Shown here: in pieces, positions 27,119 to 36,444 of the stretch
Layout of the letters: every line of letters starts with the position of its first letter
Numbering within the stretch: position 1 is the stretch's first letter
Assembly (NCBI GenBank): GCA_905182155.1
Contig: CAJJAX010000046.1
Span: 1 to 43,173 of the forward strand
Direction of reading: 5' to 3'
Length of the DNA: 43,173 nt
Source of the DNA: an uncultured Pseudomonadales bacterium
GTDB taxonomy: Bacteria > Pseudomonadota > Gammaproteobacteria > Pseudomonadales > Azotimanducaceae
Notes under the pieces: generated by a model
Databases searched by the model: none
Seen by the model: only the letters and a program-made list of their open reading frames with translations
Told to the model about the DNA's origin: nothing
Translations under genes and position numbers: made by a program

Positions 27119-27754
27119 GTGCTTGAACTCCTAAAATCAGGGGGCTGGTTAATGATTCCGATCATTGCTTGCTCTGTCGTTGCCGCAGGCATTGCGATCG
27201 AGCGTGCCTGGACCCTACGACGGCAAACCGTTGCCCCCAAGACCCTGCTCGCCGAGGTGCTGGCTCAAATTGAGGCGAGCGCCTTAACGCCAGAGGCTCT
27301 GAACCGATTGCAGCTCGGCTCGCCCTTAGGCCAAGTGTTGGCCGCTGGAATACAGCAAAACCCGTTTGGTCGAGATCCAATGCTGCGAAGCATTGAAGCC
27401 GCTGGCATTCAAGTCGTGCACGACCTCGAGCGTTATTTGTCGACCCTGGGCAGCGTCGCCGCGATTGCGCCTTTGCTCGGCCTACTTGGCACGGTCATCG
27501 GCATGATTAAAGTCTTTAGCGCCATTCAGTTAGCCGGCATCGGCAATGCACCCGCTTTGGCAGGCGGCATTTCGGAAGCGCTGATCACCACCGCCGCAGG
27601 TCTGAGCGTTGCCATCCCGTCATTATTTTGCCACCGCTTCCTCATCAGAAAAATCGACGAGCTTGCCATCGACATGCAGCAAGATGCTCAAAGTCTTGTC
27701 GACCATATGACGGCGCGACAAGTACCTTTTTTAGCGGAACGGCCCAACGGATGA
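27119..27754 (+). CDS. exbB: ExbB/MotA/TolQ proton channel protein
   Basis: This is the membrane channel half of an ExbBD pair that uses proton motive force to drive TonB-type or related envelope machines. The 211 residues show helix 1 (WLMIPIIACSVVAAGIAIERAW), a cytosolic loop, then the conserved LSTLGSVAAIAPLLGLLGTVIGMIKVF (read in two parts) and GGISEALITTAAGLSVAIPSLFCHRFL, the pore-lining helices with the TTAAGL threonine region. The start is GTG with AATAAGG in front. It overlaps exbD as ATGA. The order exbB-exbD-lpxK is standard in gammaproteobacteria. Confidence 0.92.
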   Translation: MLELLKSGGWLMIPIIACSVVAAGIAIERAWTLRRQTVAPKTLLAEVLAQIEASALTPEALNRLQLGSPLGQVLAAGIQQNPFGRDPMLRSIEAAGIQVVHDLERYLSTLGSVAAIAPLLGLLGTVIGMIKVFSAIQLAGIGNAPALAGGISEALITTAAGLSVAIPSLFCHRFLIRKIDELAIDMQQDAQSLVDHMTARQVPFLAERPNG

Positions 27755-28185
27755 ACTTTGTTCGTCGAAGAAGTGATGCCTTAGAGGTCAATTTAACGCC
27801 CTTGATTGACGTCGTATTTTTGCTTCTCATTTTTTTTATGGTCGCGACGTCCTTTAAAATGGAAACCCAGCTCGATCTGGAACTCCCGACCGCAAAAGGT
27901 CAGTCAGAACCTGTGACGGACCTGATGGTCCTCAGTGTTTCCCGCCTTGGCCAATACGCCATCAATGACGCAGTCATTTTGAGTCAAGGGTACCCAGCGC
28001 TCACCCTGGCGATCCAGACCGCCATCGAAACAATCAAACCGGAGCAGGTTGTGCTGATGGCCGACGCAACCGCGAGCCATCAAAGCGTCGTGACCTTGCT
28101 CGATATTTTGACCCAGGCAGGCATCACCCGAGTGCAGATTAAAACCCAATCAAATTCAGAATCACCCCAACCGATAACGCCATGA
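27751..28185 (+). CDS. exbD: ExbD/TolR family protein
   Basis: ExbD, 144 residues, starts MNFVRRRSDALEVNLTPLID at ATG 27751, which overlaps the exbB stop. The single membrane helix begins LTPLIDVVFLLLIFFMVATSF and contains the essential proton-carrying Asp (LID). A periplasmic domain follows, with VVLMADATASHQSVVTLLDI. Its stop overlaps the msbA-lpxK start by 4 bp, so the three genes form one coupled operon. Confidence 0.93.
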   Translation: MNFVRRRSDALEVNLTPLIDVVFLLLIFFMVATSFKMETQLDLELPTAKGQSEPVTDLMVLSVSRLGQYAINDAVILSQGYPALTLAIQTAIETIKPEQVVLMADATASHQSVVTLLDILTQAGITRVQIKTQSNSESPQPITP

Positions 28186-31049
28186 CCTCAAACGCTCGCG
28201 ACAGTGTGATTTATAAGCGGCTCCTAAGTTATACGCCCTGGACGGCCTTTTTCATGAGCCTCGTTGGCTTTTCGCTGTATTCCATAGCCAACGTCAGCGT
28301 TGTGCAACTGGTTGCCTATTTGGTTGACTCGCTTCAAGGCGGTCCAGAAGACACGGCCGGTTGGGTGATGGAAAAACTTCAAAATTGGCTCGCACTGAGT
28401 TCGATCGATAATCAACAATTTGTCCCAATCGCCATTGTGGTTATCGTTTTAATCCGGGGAATCGGAACCTTCATCGGAAACTATTTTATCCATTTTGCCG
28501 CCAATTCCATGATCTATACCTTACGGGTTGAGCTGTTCGATCGGTTCCTAAGCCTACCGAGCACCTACTTTGACAACCATCCCTTTGGTCACCTTGTGGC
28601 GAAACTGACCTATCATGTGACCCAAGTCACGGGGGCTGCAACCGACGCGGTTAAGATTTTGTTTCGAGAAGGCCTGACGGTATTGGGCTACCTCGGGTTC
28701 TTGCTTTACCTCAATTGGCGGTTAACCTTATTGTTTTTAATTGCCGCGCCGCTCATTGGGCTGCTCGCGCGGGTCGCTGGACGACGGTTTCGGCGCATCA
28801 GCGAACGCATTCAAGACTCGATGGGGGACGTGACCCAAGTTGCCTCTGAGGCGGTTCAAGGGTATCGCGAGGTTCGAACCTTTGGCGGCGAAGACTATGA
28901 ACGCACGCGATTCGAGCGGGTGAGTGCGTTCAATCGGAACCAATCGATGAAGATGGTGATCACCTCCGCCATTGCCACACCGGTGATTCAATTGATCGTC
29001 TCCTTGATTTTGGCAGGACTGGTCTGGTTACTACTCGACCCCAGCATACGCGGCATTATGTCAACCGGCGATGTCGTTGCCTTCATCACCACCGGCGGAC
29101 TGCTCGCGAAACCGATTCGTCAACTAACGGACATCATCGCGATCGTACAAAAGGGTATTGCCGCATCTGCGGACCTGTTTGATGTTCTGGACGAAGCAGC
29201 AGAACCCGATGACGGCTCGGTCGTCTTATCGGCGGTTAAGGGCAGTATTGAATTCCGCAATGTTTCGTTTAGCTATCCTACCGCTGAAGGCGAGGTGCTC
29301 AAAAACATCTCTTTTACCGCCAAGCCTGGTGAGACCATCGCGCTGGTTGGGCCCAGCGGTGGGGGCAAATCAACCCTCGCGTCATTGATCCCTAGATTTT
29401 ATGAGCCAACATCCGGTGAGATTTTATTAGACGATCATCCCATTGCCTCGATGACCCGCAAGAGCCTACGAAGCCATATGGCCATCGTCAGCCAAACGAT
29501 CACGCTGTTTAACGACACCATAGAACGCAATATAGCGTACGGCGCCCTCGCTCAAAAACCTGCAGCGGAGGTCATACAAGCCACTCGGGATGCCCAAGCC
29601 TGGGAGTTTATTCAAGAATTTGATCAGGGCTTAGCCACAGAAGTTGGGGACAACGGCGTTTTACTGTCTGGCGGCCAACGACAGCGCCTTGCGATTGCCC
29701 GCGCGCTACTGAAGGATGCCCCCGTCTTAATTCTCGATGAGGCCACCTCGGCATTAGACACAGAATCAGAACGCGCAATCCAAAAAGCGTTAGAACAGGT
29801 TGTTAAAGGCCGAACAACGATCGTGATCGCGCATCGTTTAAGCACCATCGAAAAAGCCGATCGAATTCTGGTTTTAGACAATGGCGAAATTAAGGAGCAG
29901 GGCACGCACCAAGAACTGCTGAAGCTTGGCGAGCGCTATGCTCGTTTTTTTCAAGCAACCGAGCCTGAAACAACCCCACCGATCAATCAAGCAGCCCCTA
30001 TTGCGCGGGCAACCCCGAGCCTTCATCCCAGACAGGACCCGGGCTTTCGATTGGGCCTGTGGTTGCCCAAAGCTTGGTATCGACGAGATCAGTGGTTGAC
30101 CCTGCTCACACCGATTAGCTGGCTGTTTCAAAAGCTTGCCGGACGAAAAAGGCATCGATCAGAGACCCATCAACTGCGTTATAAGTGCCCACTGCCGATT
30201 ATTGTTGTCGGGAATATTACCGCTGGTGGTACAGGTAAAACCCCGGTTGTGATTGCTCTGGCCCAGTGGTTGGCCGCTGAAGGCTATAAACCTGGCGTGA
30301 TCTCCCGAGGATTTGGCGGTTCTGCAAAACGACCAACCCGCGTGACGGCTACGTCCGATCCAGCCTTGGTTGGCGATGAGCCCATCATGATCGCAAAATC
30401 AACTGGCGCGCCGACAATTTGTTGTCGGGACCGAGTACGAGCGGCCAAACAATTGGTCGAAACCACCGACTGCGACGTGATCATTAGCGACGACGGACTT
30501 CAACACTATCAGCTCCCGCGGGATTTCGAGATTGTTGTGATTGATGGCTTGCGCGGTTTCGGCAATGCCCGCCTGCTTCCGGCAGGACCCTTAAGAGAAA
30601 AACCCACTAGGCTCAAAGAAGTCGATTGTGTTTTGATCAATGGCCCAGATCAGTTCAAGGTGGCCCCGGCAGGCGCAATGCCGATTGCCGTCGAGGTTGA
30701 TCACCTGTTTGATGCCAAAACTGGCCAGAAAGTTTCTGTCGCGGTGCTTCAGCGACAGCCGGTGCATGCTGTGGCCGGCATTGGCCACCCGCAACGATTC
30801 TTTCAAACGCTTTCAGGCTTGGGCTGCTCAGTAATCGAACATCCTTGGCCGGATCATGCGCTCTTTGGCGACGAAGACCTTAATTTTCAAGACGAGCTAG
30901 CGGTTGTTATGACCGAGAAAGACTACAGCCGATGTCGCGCGCTTGATTTCAGCGCTATCAAGGCGCCCGTTTATGTTCTGGTGGTTCGACTGAACGTTCC
31001 GGAGTCGCTTAAAGAAAAGATCAGCAGAAGGTTACGCTCGATCGCATGA
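28182..31049 (+). CDS. msbA-lpxK: MsbA-LpxK fusion: lipid A flippase ABC transporter joined to tetraacyldisaccharide 4'-kinase
   Basis: One uninterrupted 955-residue frame contains two complete enzymes. Residues 1 to about 590 are MsbA: six membrane helices, Walker A GPSGGGKST (about 389), signature LSGGQRQRLAIARALL (about 495), LILDEATSALD and IAHRLSTIEKADRI. A Pro/Thr/Ala-rich linker (about 590-622) follows. Residues about 622-955 are LpxK: membrane anchor LWLPKAWYRRDQW, P-loop VVGNITAGGTGKTPVV (about 676), SRGFGG, DDGLQHY (about 770, catalytic Asp), GPLREKPTRL, and a normal C-terminus. LpxK phosphorylates lipid A at the 4' position and MsbA flips the core-lipid A. No stop or ATG lies at the junction; a TTG near 30050 could allow internal initiation. 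A frame error could mimic fusion if a stop has been lost. Confidence 0.9.
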   Translation: MTSNARDSVIYKRLLSYTPWTAFFMSLVGFSLYSIANVSVVQLVAYLVDSLQGGPEDTAGWVMEKLQNWLALSSIDNQQFVPIAIVVIVLIRGIGTFIGNYFIHFAANSMIYTLRVELFDRFLSLPSTYFDNHPFGHLVAKLTYHVTQVTGAATDAVKILFREGLTVLGYLGFLLYLNWRLTLLFLIAAPLIGLLARVAGRRFRRISERIQDSMGDVTQVASEAVQGYREVRTFGGEDYERTRFERVSAFNRNQSMKMVITSAIATPVIQLIVSLILAGLVWLLLDPSIRGIMSTGDVVAFITTGGLLAKPIRQLTDIIAIVQKGIAASADLFDVLDEAAEPDDGSVVLSAVKGSIEFRNVSFSYPTAEGEVLKNISFTAKPGETIALVGPSGGGKSTLASLIPRFYEPTSGEILLDDHPIASMTRKSLRSHMAIVSQTITLFNDTIERNIAYGALAQKPAAEVIQATRDAQAWEFIQEFDQGLATEVGDNGVLLSGGQRQRLAIARALLKDAPVLILDEATSALDTESERAIQKALEQVVKGRTTIVIAHRLSTIEKADRILVLDNGEIKEQGTHQELLKLGERYARFFQATEPETTPPINQAAPIARATPSLHPRQDPGFRLGLWLPKAWYRRDQWLTLLTPISWLFQKLAGRKRHRSETHQLRYKCPLPIIVVGNITAGGTGKTPVVIALAQWLAAEGYKPGVISRGFGGSAKRPTRVTATSDPALVGDEPIMIAKSTGAPTICCRDRVRAAKQLVETTDCDVIISDDGLQHYQLPRDFEIVVIDGLRGFGNARLLPAGPLREKPTRLKEVDCVLINGPDQFKVAPAGAMPIAVEVDHLFDAKTGQKVSVAVLQRQPVHAVAGIGHPQRFFQTLSGLGCSVIEHPWPDHALFGDEDLNFQDELAVVMTEKDYSRCRALDFSAIKAPVYVLVVRLNVPESLKEKISRRLRSIA

Positions 31050-31143
31050 CGGACTGCCGCGTTGGTGAGATATCTCTAGGCAGAGCCTTCGTTAGGCCGT
31101 TGTGGTTAAATTTAAGACAATCAAAATCTTTGGGGCAATAGTT

Positions 31144-31353
31144 ATGACGATCAATCAACGGTTACTTGAAATCCTGGTTTGTCCCGTGTGCAAAGGGGCG
31201 CTCAGCCTTGATGCCGCAGTGGGGGAGTTGATCTGCTCTGTGGATCAACTGGCCTATCCCATACGCGATGATATTCCGGTCATGTTACCGAACGAAGCAA
31301 GGCGCTTAGGCGACACCTTGAGTCATGAAGATGAGGCGGCGCCCGCATCGTGA
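31144..31353 (+). CDS. Trm112-like protein (YcaR type)
   Basis: A 69-residue protein beginning [20 protein letters not shown], with the CPVCKG half of a zinc-binding site, a later cysteine (LICS) and [14 protein letters not shown]. Bacterial Trm112-like proteins are small zinc-binding proteins encoded between lpxK and kdsB; the position matches. The start at 31144 (rather than 31102) gives the standard N-terminus. The stop overlaps the kdsB GTG start. Confidence 0.9.
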   Translation: MTINQRLLEILVCPVCKGALSLDAAVGELICSVDQLAYPIRDDIPVMLPNEARRLGDTLSHEDEAAPAS

Positions 31354-32096
31354 CCGCACCTTTTGTCATCATCATCCCTGCGCGGTGGCAAAGCACCCGC
31401 CTGCCCGGCAAACCCCTGTGTGATATCCAGGGCGAAACGATGATTCAACGGGTCGTCGTGCAAGCGAACCTGAGCGCGGCGAGTCGGGTGATCGTGGCAA
31501 CTGACCATCAAGACATCAAGGCTGCCTTGGCCCACAGCCAATGTGAGGTTGTCATGACGCCTGCAGACTTGCCGTCGGGCACCGACCGATTAGCCGCAGC
31601 GGCTGCGAGCCTTAACTTGAGCGATGAGACCATCGTCGTTAACTTACAAGGCGATGAGCCCTTGATGCCCCCAGAATGTCTAGACCAAGTTGCCCAGGGG
31701 ATTGCGCAAGCGCAGACCGAGATGGCCACCCTGGGTTGCGGTTTTGATCGAGATGAGCAAATATTGGACCCGAATTGCGTCAAAGTGGTTAAAAGCCTCA
31801 CCAACCGAGCACTTTATTTTAGCCGGGCCGCAATCCCGTTCAACCGCGATGATGATCCGACTGAACAGGATGACTTTTTGAGGCATATCGGACTCTATGC
31901 TTACCGAGTGGATTTTCTGCACCGGTTCGTTCGGTGGCCGCCTACCAGGCTTGAGCAGCTCGAAAAACTAGAGCAATTGAGAGCGCTTGCTTATGGCGCA
32001 GAGATCTATATCGAACAGGCCATCCGTGCGGTTCCACCCGGTGTGGATACGCCTGAAGATTTAGAGCAGGTTCGACAGATTTTTAATAAAAGGTAG
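31350..32096 (+). CDS. kdsB: 3-deoxy-manno-octulosonate cytidylyltransferase
   Basis: KdsB makes CMP-Kdo for the LPS inner core. The 248 residues include the nucleotide-binding [83 protein letters not shown] and [12 protein letters not shown]. The start is GTG at 31350 in a GTGA overlap with the trm112 stop. It completes the LPS-related cluster with msbA-lpxK. Confidence 0.95.
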   Translation: MTAPFVIIIPARWQSTRLPGKPLCDIQGETMIQRVVVQANLSAASRVIVATDHQDIKAALAHSQCEVVMTPADLPSGTDRLAAAAASLNLSDETIVVNLQGDEPLMPPECLDQVAQGIAQAQTEMATLGCGFDRDEQILDPNCVKVVKSLTNRALYFSRAAIPFNRDDDPTEQDDFLRHIGLYAYRVDFLHRFVRWPPTRLEQLEKLEQLRALAYGAEIYIEQAIRAVPPGVDTPEDLEQVRQIFNKR

Positions 32097-32102
32097 CCCG
32101 CG

Positions 32103-33519
32103 ATGTTAAACGTCACCTTGGTTGTAAAACAAGCCTGCGAAACCTGCACCTTGATCGAGCCCATTATCGGTCAGATTGCTGCGCACTTTGATCTTCGGGT
32201 CATCTGTCAGGATACTCAGGACTTTCCGAAAAACCTTGAGGTCGAATATGACGCATCGCTTGAACAATCCTATCGCCTAAAAATTGAAGTGGTTCCGACC
32301 CTCATTATTCGGAAAGAGGGCGTTGAGGTTTCGCGAATATTTGGTTGGGATGCAACCGCTTGGGAAGCCCTGCTTGGGATTGAATTGAACCGTGATCTGC
32401 CCAAGTTTAGGCCGGGTTGCGGCTCAAAAACCCATGATCCAGGCATGCAGGAGCGGCTAGCCGCCCAATTCTCGGGGCACCTGCTCTCCGCGCGACGACT
32501 GAATTTTGAAAATGTTGATGACATTGAAATCGGCTATGACCAAGGTTGGTCTGATGGTTTGCCGGTCGTGCCCCCCACGGCAGAGCGCGTCATGCGAATG
32601 CTCGCCGGAACAACCAGGCAATCGGATGAAATCATCGGCATCGTACCACCGGATTTTGCGCCCTGCAGCATCGAAAAAATTGCCATTAACGCGGTTTTAG
32701 CGGGTTGCCGACCCGAATACCTCCCGGTGGTGATTGCGGCGGTTGAAGCCGTTTTAGAAGACCAATTTTGTATGCATGGACTCTTAGCCACGACTTATTT
32801 TTCTGGCCCAATGGTGGTTGTTAATGGGCCCATCTCCAGGGCGATTGGGATGAACTCGGGCGGCAATGCGCTCGGACAGGGCAATCGCGCGAACGCGACC
32901 ATCGGTCGAGCCTTGCAATTGGTGATTCGAAATGTAGGCGGCGGTAGACCCGGCGGGGTTGATCGCGCGGCGCTGGGCAACCCAGGGAAATACACCTTTT
33001 GCTTTTCCGAAGATGAGACGAATTCCTGCTGGGAGTCCCTCTGCGGTGGAGAAAGGTTTTTCATCCGAGACATCAACCGTTACGGTCTTTGCGGCCGATG
33101 GGATGCAGGGCTTGGTTGACCAAAAATCCAGAGACCCTGAGTCGCTGTGTCGATCCTTTGCCGCGGGGTTGCGAGTCATTGGTCACCCCAAGATGGTTCA
33201 AGGCTCTGATGCCTTTCTCGTCGTGTCACCCGAGCATGAACGGATATTTCGCGACGCGCAGTGGAACAAGCAACAAGTCAAAGAATGCCTTTTGGCCTTG
33301 CTGATGATCCCTGGCGAAGAACTCATTCAGGGCGCTGGCGGCATGGCTGAGGGCCTTCCTGAAAAGCTACGAGACTCGGTTTTGTGTAAGTTTCGGGACG
33401 GCGGGCTGAATATTGTCAGAGCAGGCGGGCGAGCAGGCCTCTTTTCTGCCATTATTGCGGGCTGGGGCGCCAGTGGTAGCACTGGTAGTGTGCCAGTCAC
33501 CCGGCAGATTCATTCTTAG
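32103..33519 (+). CDS. Thioredoxin-domain fusion protein next to the UGSC selenoprotein (one frameshift)
   Basis: The N-terminal ~110 residues resemble a thioredoxin fold with ACETCTLIEPIIGQIA (CxxC active site) and a cis-Pro region VVPTLIIRKEGVEV. A large conserved domain follows, with IGYDQGWSDGLPVVPPTAERV, CSIEKIAINAVLAGC, VVNGPISRAIGMNSGGNALG and RNVGGGRPGGVDRAALGNPG. I do not know the catalytic role of this domain. The frame changes near 33042: WESL in the first frame joins AVEKGF in the next, which continues TVTVFAADGMQGLVDQKSRD ... IIAGWGASGSTGSV to 33519. One extra base explains it. The stop is 14 bp before the selenoprotein, which implies co-transcription and a redox partnership. Confidence 0.75.
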
Positions 33520-33533
33520 TAGGAGATCAAACC

Positions 33534-34049
33534 ATGGAATTATTAGACCCAACTTCGGAAGCAATGCCCGAAGGGCGACAACCGCTACCAAGACTGAGCA
33601 AAATCGACGGCGCAGTGATCGGTTTGCTCGATATTTCGAAACCGAAGGGCAATATCTTTATGGACCGCATTGAGGTGCTGCTCAATGAACAAGGCGCCAT
33701 CACGAAACGCTTTAAAAAACCCACCTTCACTCGGGTTGCACCCGATGCGCTGCGACAAGAAATTGCCGGGTCCTGTGACGCGGTGTTAGAAGCATTGGCT
33801 GACTGAGGATCTTGCACGTCGTGCAGTTTGCATGACATTCTAGATCTAGACCGCCGAGGGTTGCCTGGCGCCTTTGTTGCGACGGTAGAATTTGAACAAG
33901 CGGCTGAAGCACAAGGCAATGCCCTCGGCTTTCATCCGTTTAGGCTGTATGTTCAGCACCCAATTCAAGATCGAACCGAGGACGAGATGCGGGCAATCGC
34001 TGATGCGGCGTTTCCATCGGTGCTCGCATCATTGGTTGAAGTCAAATAG
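33534..34049 (+). CDS. UGSC-family selenoprotein (in-frame UGA decoded as selenocysteine)
   Basis: A conventional reading stops at TGA 33804-33806 after 90 residues (ELLDPTSEAMPEGRQPLPRL ... DAVLEALAD). Reading the TGA as Sec gives ALAD-U-GSCTSCSLHDI and continues unbroken with RRGLPGAFVATVEFEQAAEA ... HPFRLYVQHPIQDRTEDEM to TAG at 34047-34049, for 171 residues. U-G-S-C is the name-giving motif of a selenoprotein family found in marine metagenomes. The post-UGA part is as protein-like as the rest, and a small hairpin follows the UGA. selA and selB lie in the same window. AGGAG precedes the ATG by 8 nt. It is probably a thiol/selenol redox enzyme; its substrate is unknown. Confidence 0.88.
33804..33825 (+). 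promoter_or_regulatory. Sec UGA codon with candidate SECIS hairpin
   Basis: TGA (33804-33806) is followed by TGCAC-GTC-GTGCA (33813-33825), a 5-bp stem with a 3-nt loop whose first base is G, as SelB-binding loops tend to have. GATCT at 33808-33812 can also pair with AGATC at 33842-33846, enclosing the small hairpin. The element is within the coding region, as expected in bacteria. The loop is small and its position is a little close to the UGA, so the exact fold is uncertain. Confidence 0.45.
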
Positions 34050-34144
34050 GCTCATGCTTGTGGATCTTAAAGCGGGGCTAGAATTCGTAAAAATGCCATT
34101 GGGTATTCAATGATCTGCCCCCTCACTAATTTAATTGAGATCCA

Positions 34145-36444
34145 ATGACCCTAGTCAGTCGCGAACATTCTCTTGTAGTTCGGACCGTACTGTCAGTGCT
34201 GGTTGTACTGGTCCTTGTTGCTACCGTTTATGGTGCCTGTGAGGTTTACTTCGAGTTTGAGTACGAGGCCGAACATGACCAACAGTTACTCGATCAGTAT
34301 ATTTCTGCTCGTAAACCTGCGCTCATCAACGCGGCTTACCTGTCGGACCCGGTGCTCTCACAGCAGATCATCAAAGGATTCTTGGCGAACGAGATTGTGC
34401 AAGGAGCAAGGCTCGAAGATGATACGAACGCTGTCCTAGCAGAAGGTCGAAATGAACCCGTAACCAACGTGATACCCTTTATTTCGATACTGCTTTCTGA
34501 AACGAAAGTGCTCCGCTCGATTCCTCTCATTGAGGACGCGCCGGCTTCACTGAGTTCGAAAATCACGCAATACGGCACCTTGTATTTAGAAATAGATTAT
34601 GGCGGCGGAATGAACCGTTCCTTCGCAAGAAGCGTTCAGCTTCTTTGGATGAAGTTTTTTTATCCATCATCTTGGTCACTTTTATTTTAATGATTGTGCT
34701 CAGGCGGATCATCATTTCTCCGCTGCAACAGGTGGTCTTAGATGTTCAGAGACCGATCGATCTCAGCTTTAAAGTATCCTATCCGCCAGGCCATGAAAAA
34801 GACGAAATTGGCGCATTGGTAACCGCGGTTAACGCCAGTATCGAGCGGCAACAGCAGCAACTCGCACAAATTGCAGGAAATGAACAGCGACTGAAATCCA
34901 TCCTCGATGGCGCAGGGGACGCTTGCATGCTCTTTAATTTATCCGATGGTCAAATTGTTTATGCCAACGATGCTACCTTCAGACTCCTAGACTTTAGCGA
35001 AACAGAACTGTTGGATAGAAAAATATTCGATATCTCTGCGGCCCTCGATTCTGACGAATGGAATGAACGGGTCAGAATCGTTACGAGCATCCAAGCCCAC
35101 CAGCGTGAAGGGACCCTGCTGGCAAAGGATGGTCGCGAAATTCCGGTGGAAAGCACCTCATCGACAATCGAACTCGATGGTAAACGCCTACTGCTGTCAT
35201 TTATGCGGGACACACGATCTAGAAAACACCTGGAGACAAATCTTGCCCATGCCCAAAGATTAACGGCCCTAGGGGAGCTCACCGGCGGTGTTGCCCATGA
35301 CTTTAATAATATGCTGCAACTCATCCAAGGCGCCTTGGACGTGATCAAAATGGATCCAGAACGAAGATCACCCGATGTGGAAAGAAGTTTAACCATTGCG
35401 TTCGAAGCATCAAAGCAAGGTGCAGATCTAATTCGGCAATTACTCGACTTCTCAAGGAAACAAATTTTAGATCCTGAGGTGGTCGACCTGGCTTTAGAAA
35501 TTAAAAAGAGCCTTCCGCTGCTCGAGCAGGCTTCGGGCAAACTTGTCAATTTGGATTTTTCCACAGATTGCCGTACGGCCAAAGTCAAACTCGATACGGG
35601 CGCTCTGAATAACGCGTTACTCAATCTCATTGTCAATGCTCGACACTCAATGCCTGTGGGCGGGCAGTTATCACTTTCGCTCAACCCATTATCAGACGAA
35701 GACAGAATCCGCCATCTTCCCAAAGACTTAAGCAGTCAAGATCTTGTTTGCCTATCCATTAGAGATACCGGCACGGGCATGAGTCGAGCGGTCTCCGAGA
35801 GAATTTTCGAACCTTTTTATACGACAAAAATGGCAGGCGAGGGGACGGGAATGGGTCTGGCGATGGTGTTCGGATTCGTAACCCAATCCGGTGGCCATAT
35901 TCGCGTCGCCAGCGAACTGAACCTCGGAACCACCTTTTACCTTTATGTGCCGACGACCGATGAGGCGATCTCAAGCGTTACCGAAAAACCTAAACCGGTT
36001 GTCGCACACATCGCGGCCAAGACCGGCGCCGAGGCCCAGCACTTGACCGTTGAGGCCCCTGATGACGCGTCCCAGCGCGCGCGGATCCTGCTCGTTGATG
36101 ATCATGCCGACATTCGATTCATTGCAAAGACTTATCTCGAATTAGCGGGCCACGACGTCCTGGAAGCGGCAACGCTTTCCGACGCACGGGCCAACCTTGC
36201 AAAACAAATCTTACCCATCAACTTGCTTCTAACGGACCTCGCCTTGCCTAGCCGAGAAGATGGCTTGTCATTGATCAATCTCTGCCAGGAGACTTACCCA
36301 ACAGTCAAAGTGGGTGTGATTAGCGGGCACGTACCAAATTTCGCGCGCGAGGCGGTCACAAACCTTGCGACCCACCAACTGCTGAGCAAACCGTTCACCC
36401 AAGAGGGTTTGCGCGAATTTGTCGATCAACTGCTGAAAGCCTGA
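34145..36444 (+). CDS. Hybrid sensor histidine kinase (HAMP-PAS-HisKA-HATPase-REC), frameshifted at a T-run
   Basis: The first frame (34145-34690) gives an N-terminal membrane helix and a periplasmic sensor region. The second (from about 34645) gives a helix SIILVTFILMIVLRRIIISP, HAMP, a PAS domain (LKSILDGAGDACMLFNLSDG), the phosphoacceptor GELTGGVAHDFNNMLQ, an N-box LNLIVNARHSM, DTGTGMS and GEGTGMGLAMVFGF, and a C-terminal receiver domain (ILLVDDHADIRF, acceptor Asp in LLLTDLALP, K in LLSKPF). The AHDFNN box is of the HPK4 type. One T missing from the T7 run at 34655-34661 would join WMKFF to LSIILV in one frame. No response regulator gene is adjacent, so the signal and output are unknown. 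Confidence 0.85.

Noticed and set aside
33117..33119. TGA ending the first part of the thioredoxin-fusion gene as a Sec codon
   Set aside because: The frame had already shifted near 33042; the real protein continues in the next frame.
34655..34661. Programmed frameshifting at the T7 run of the kinase
   Set aside because: No recoding signal was seen, and other genes in the window show similar one-base breaks, so a missing T is the simpler explanation.
34959..35723. 254-residue minus-strand ORF inside the sensor kinase
   Set aside because: It lies entirely opposite conserved HAMP/PAS/HisKA coding sequence and has Ser/Arg-rich shadow-frame composition.
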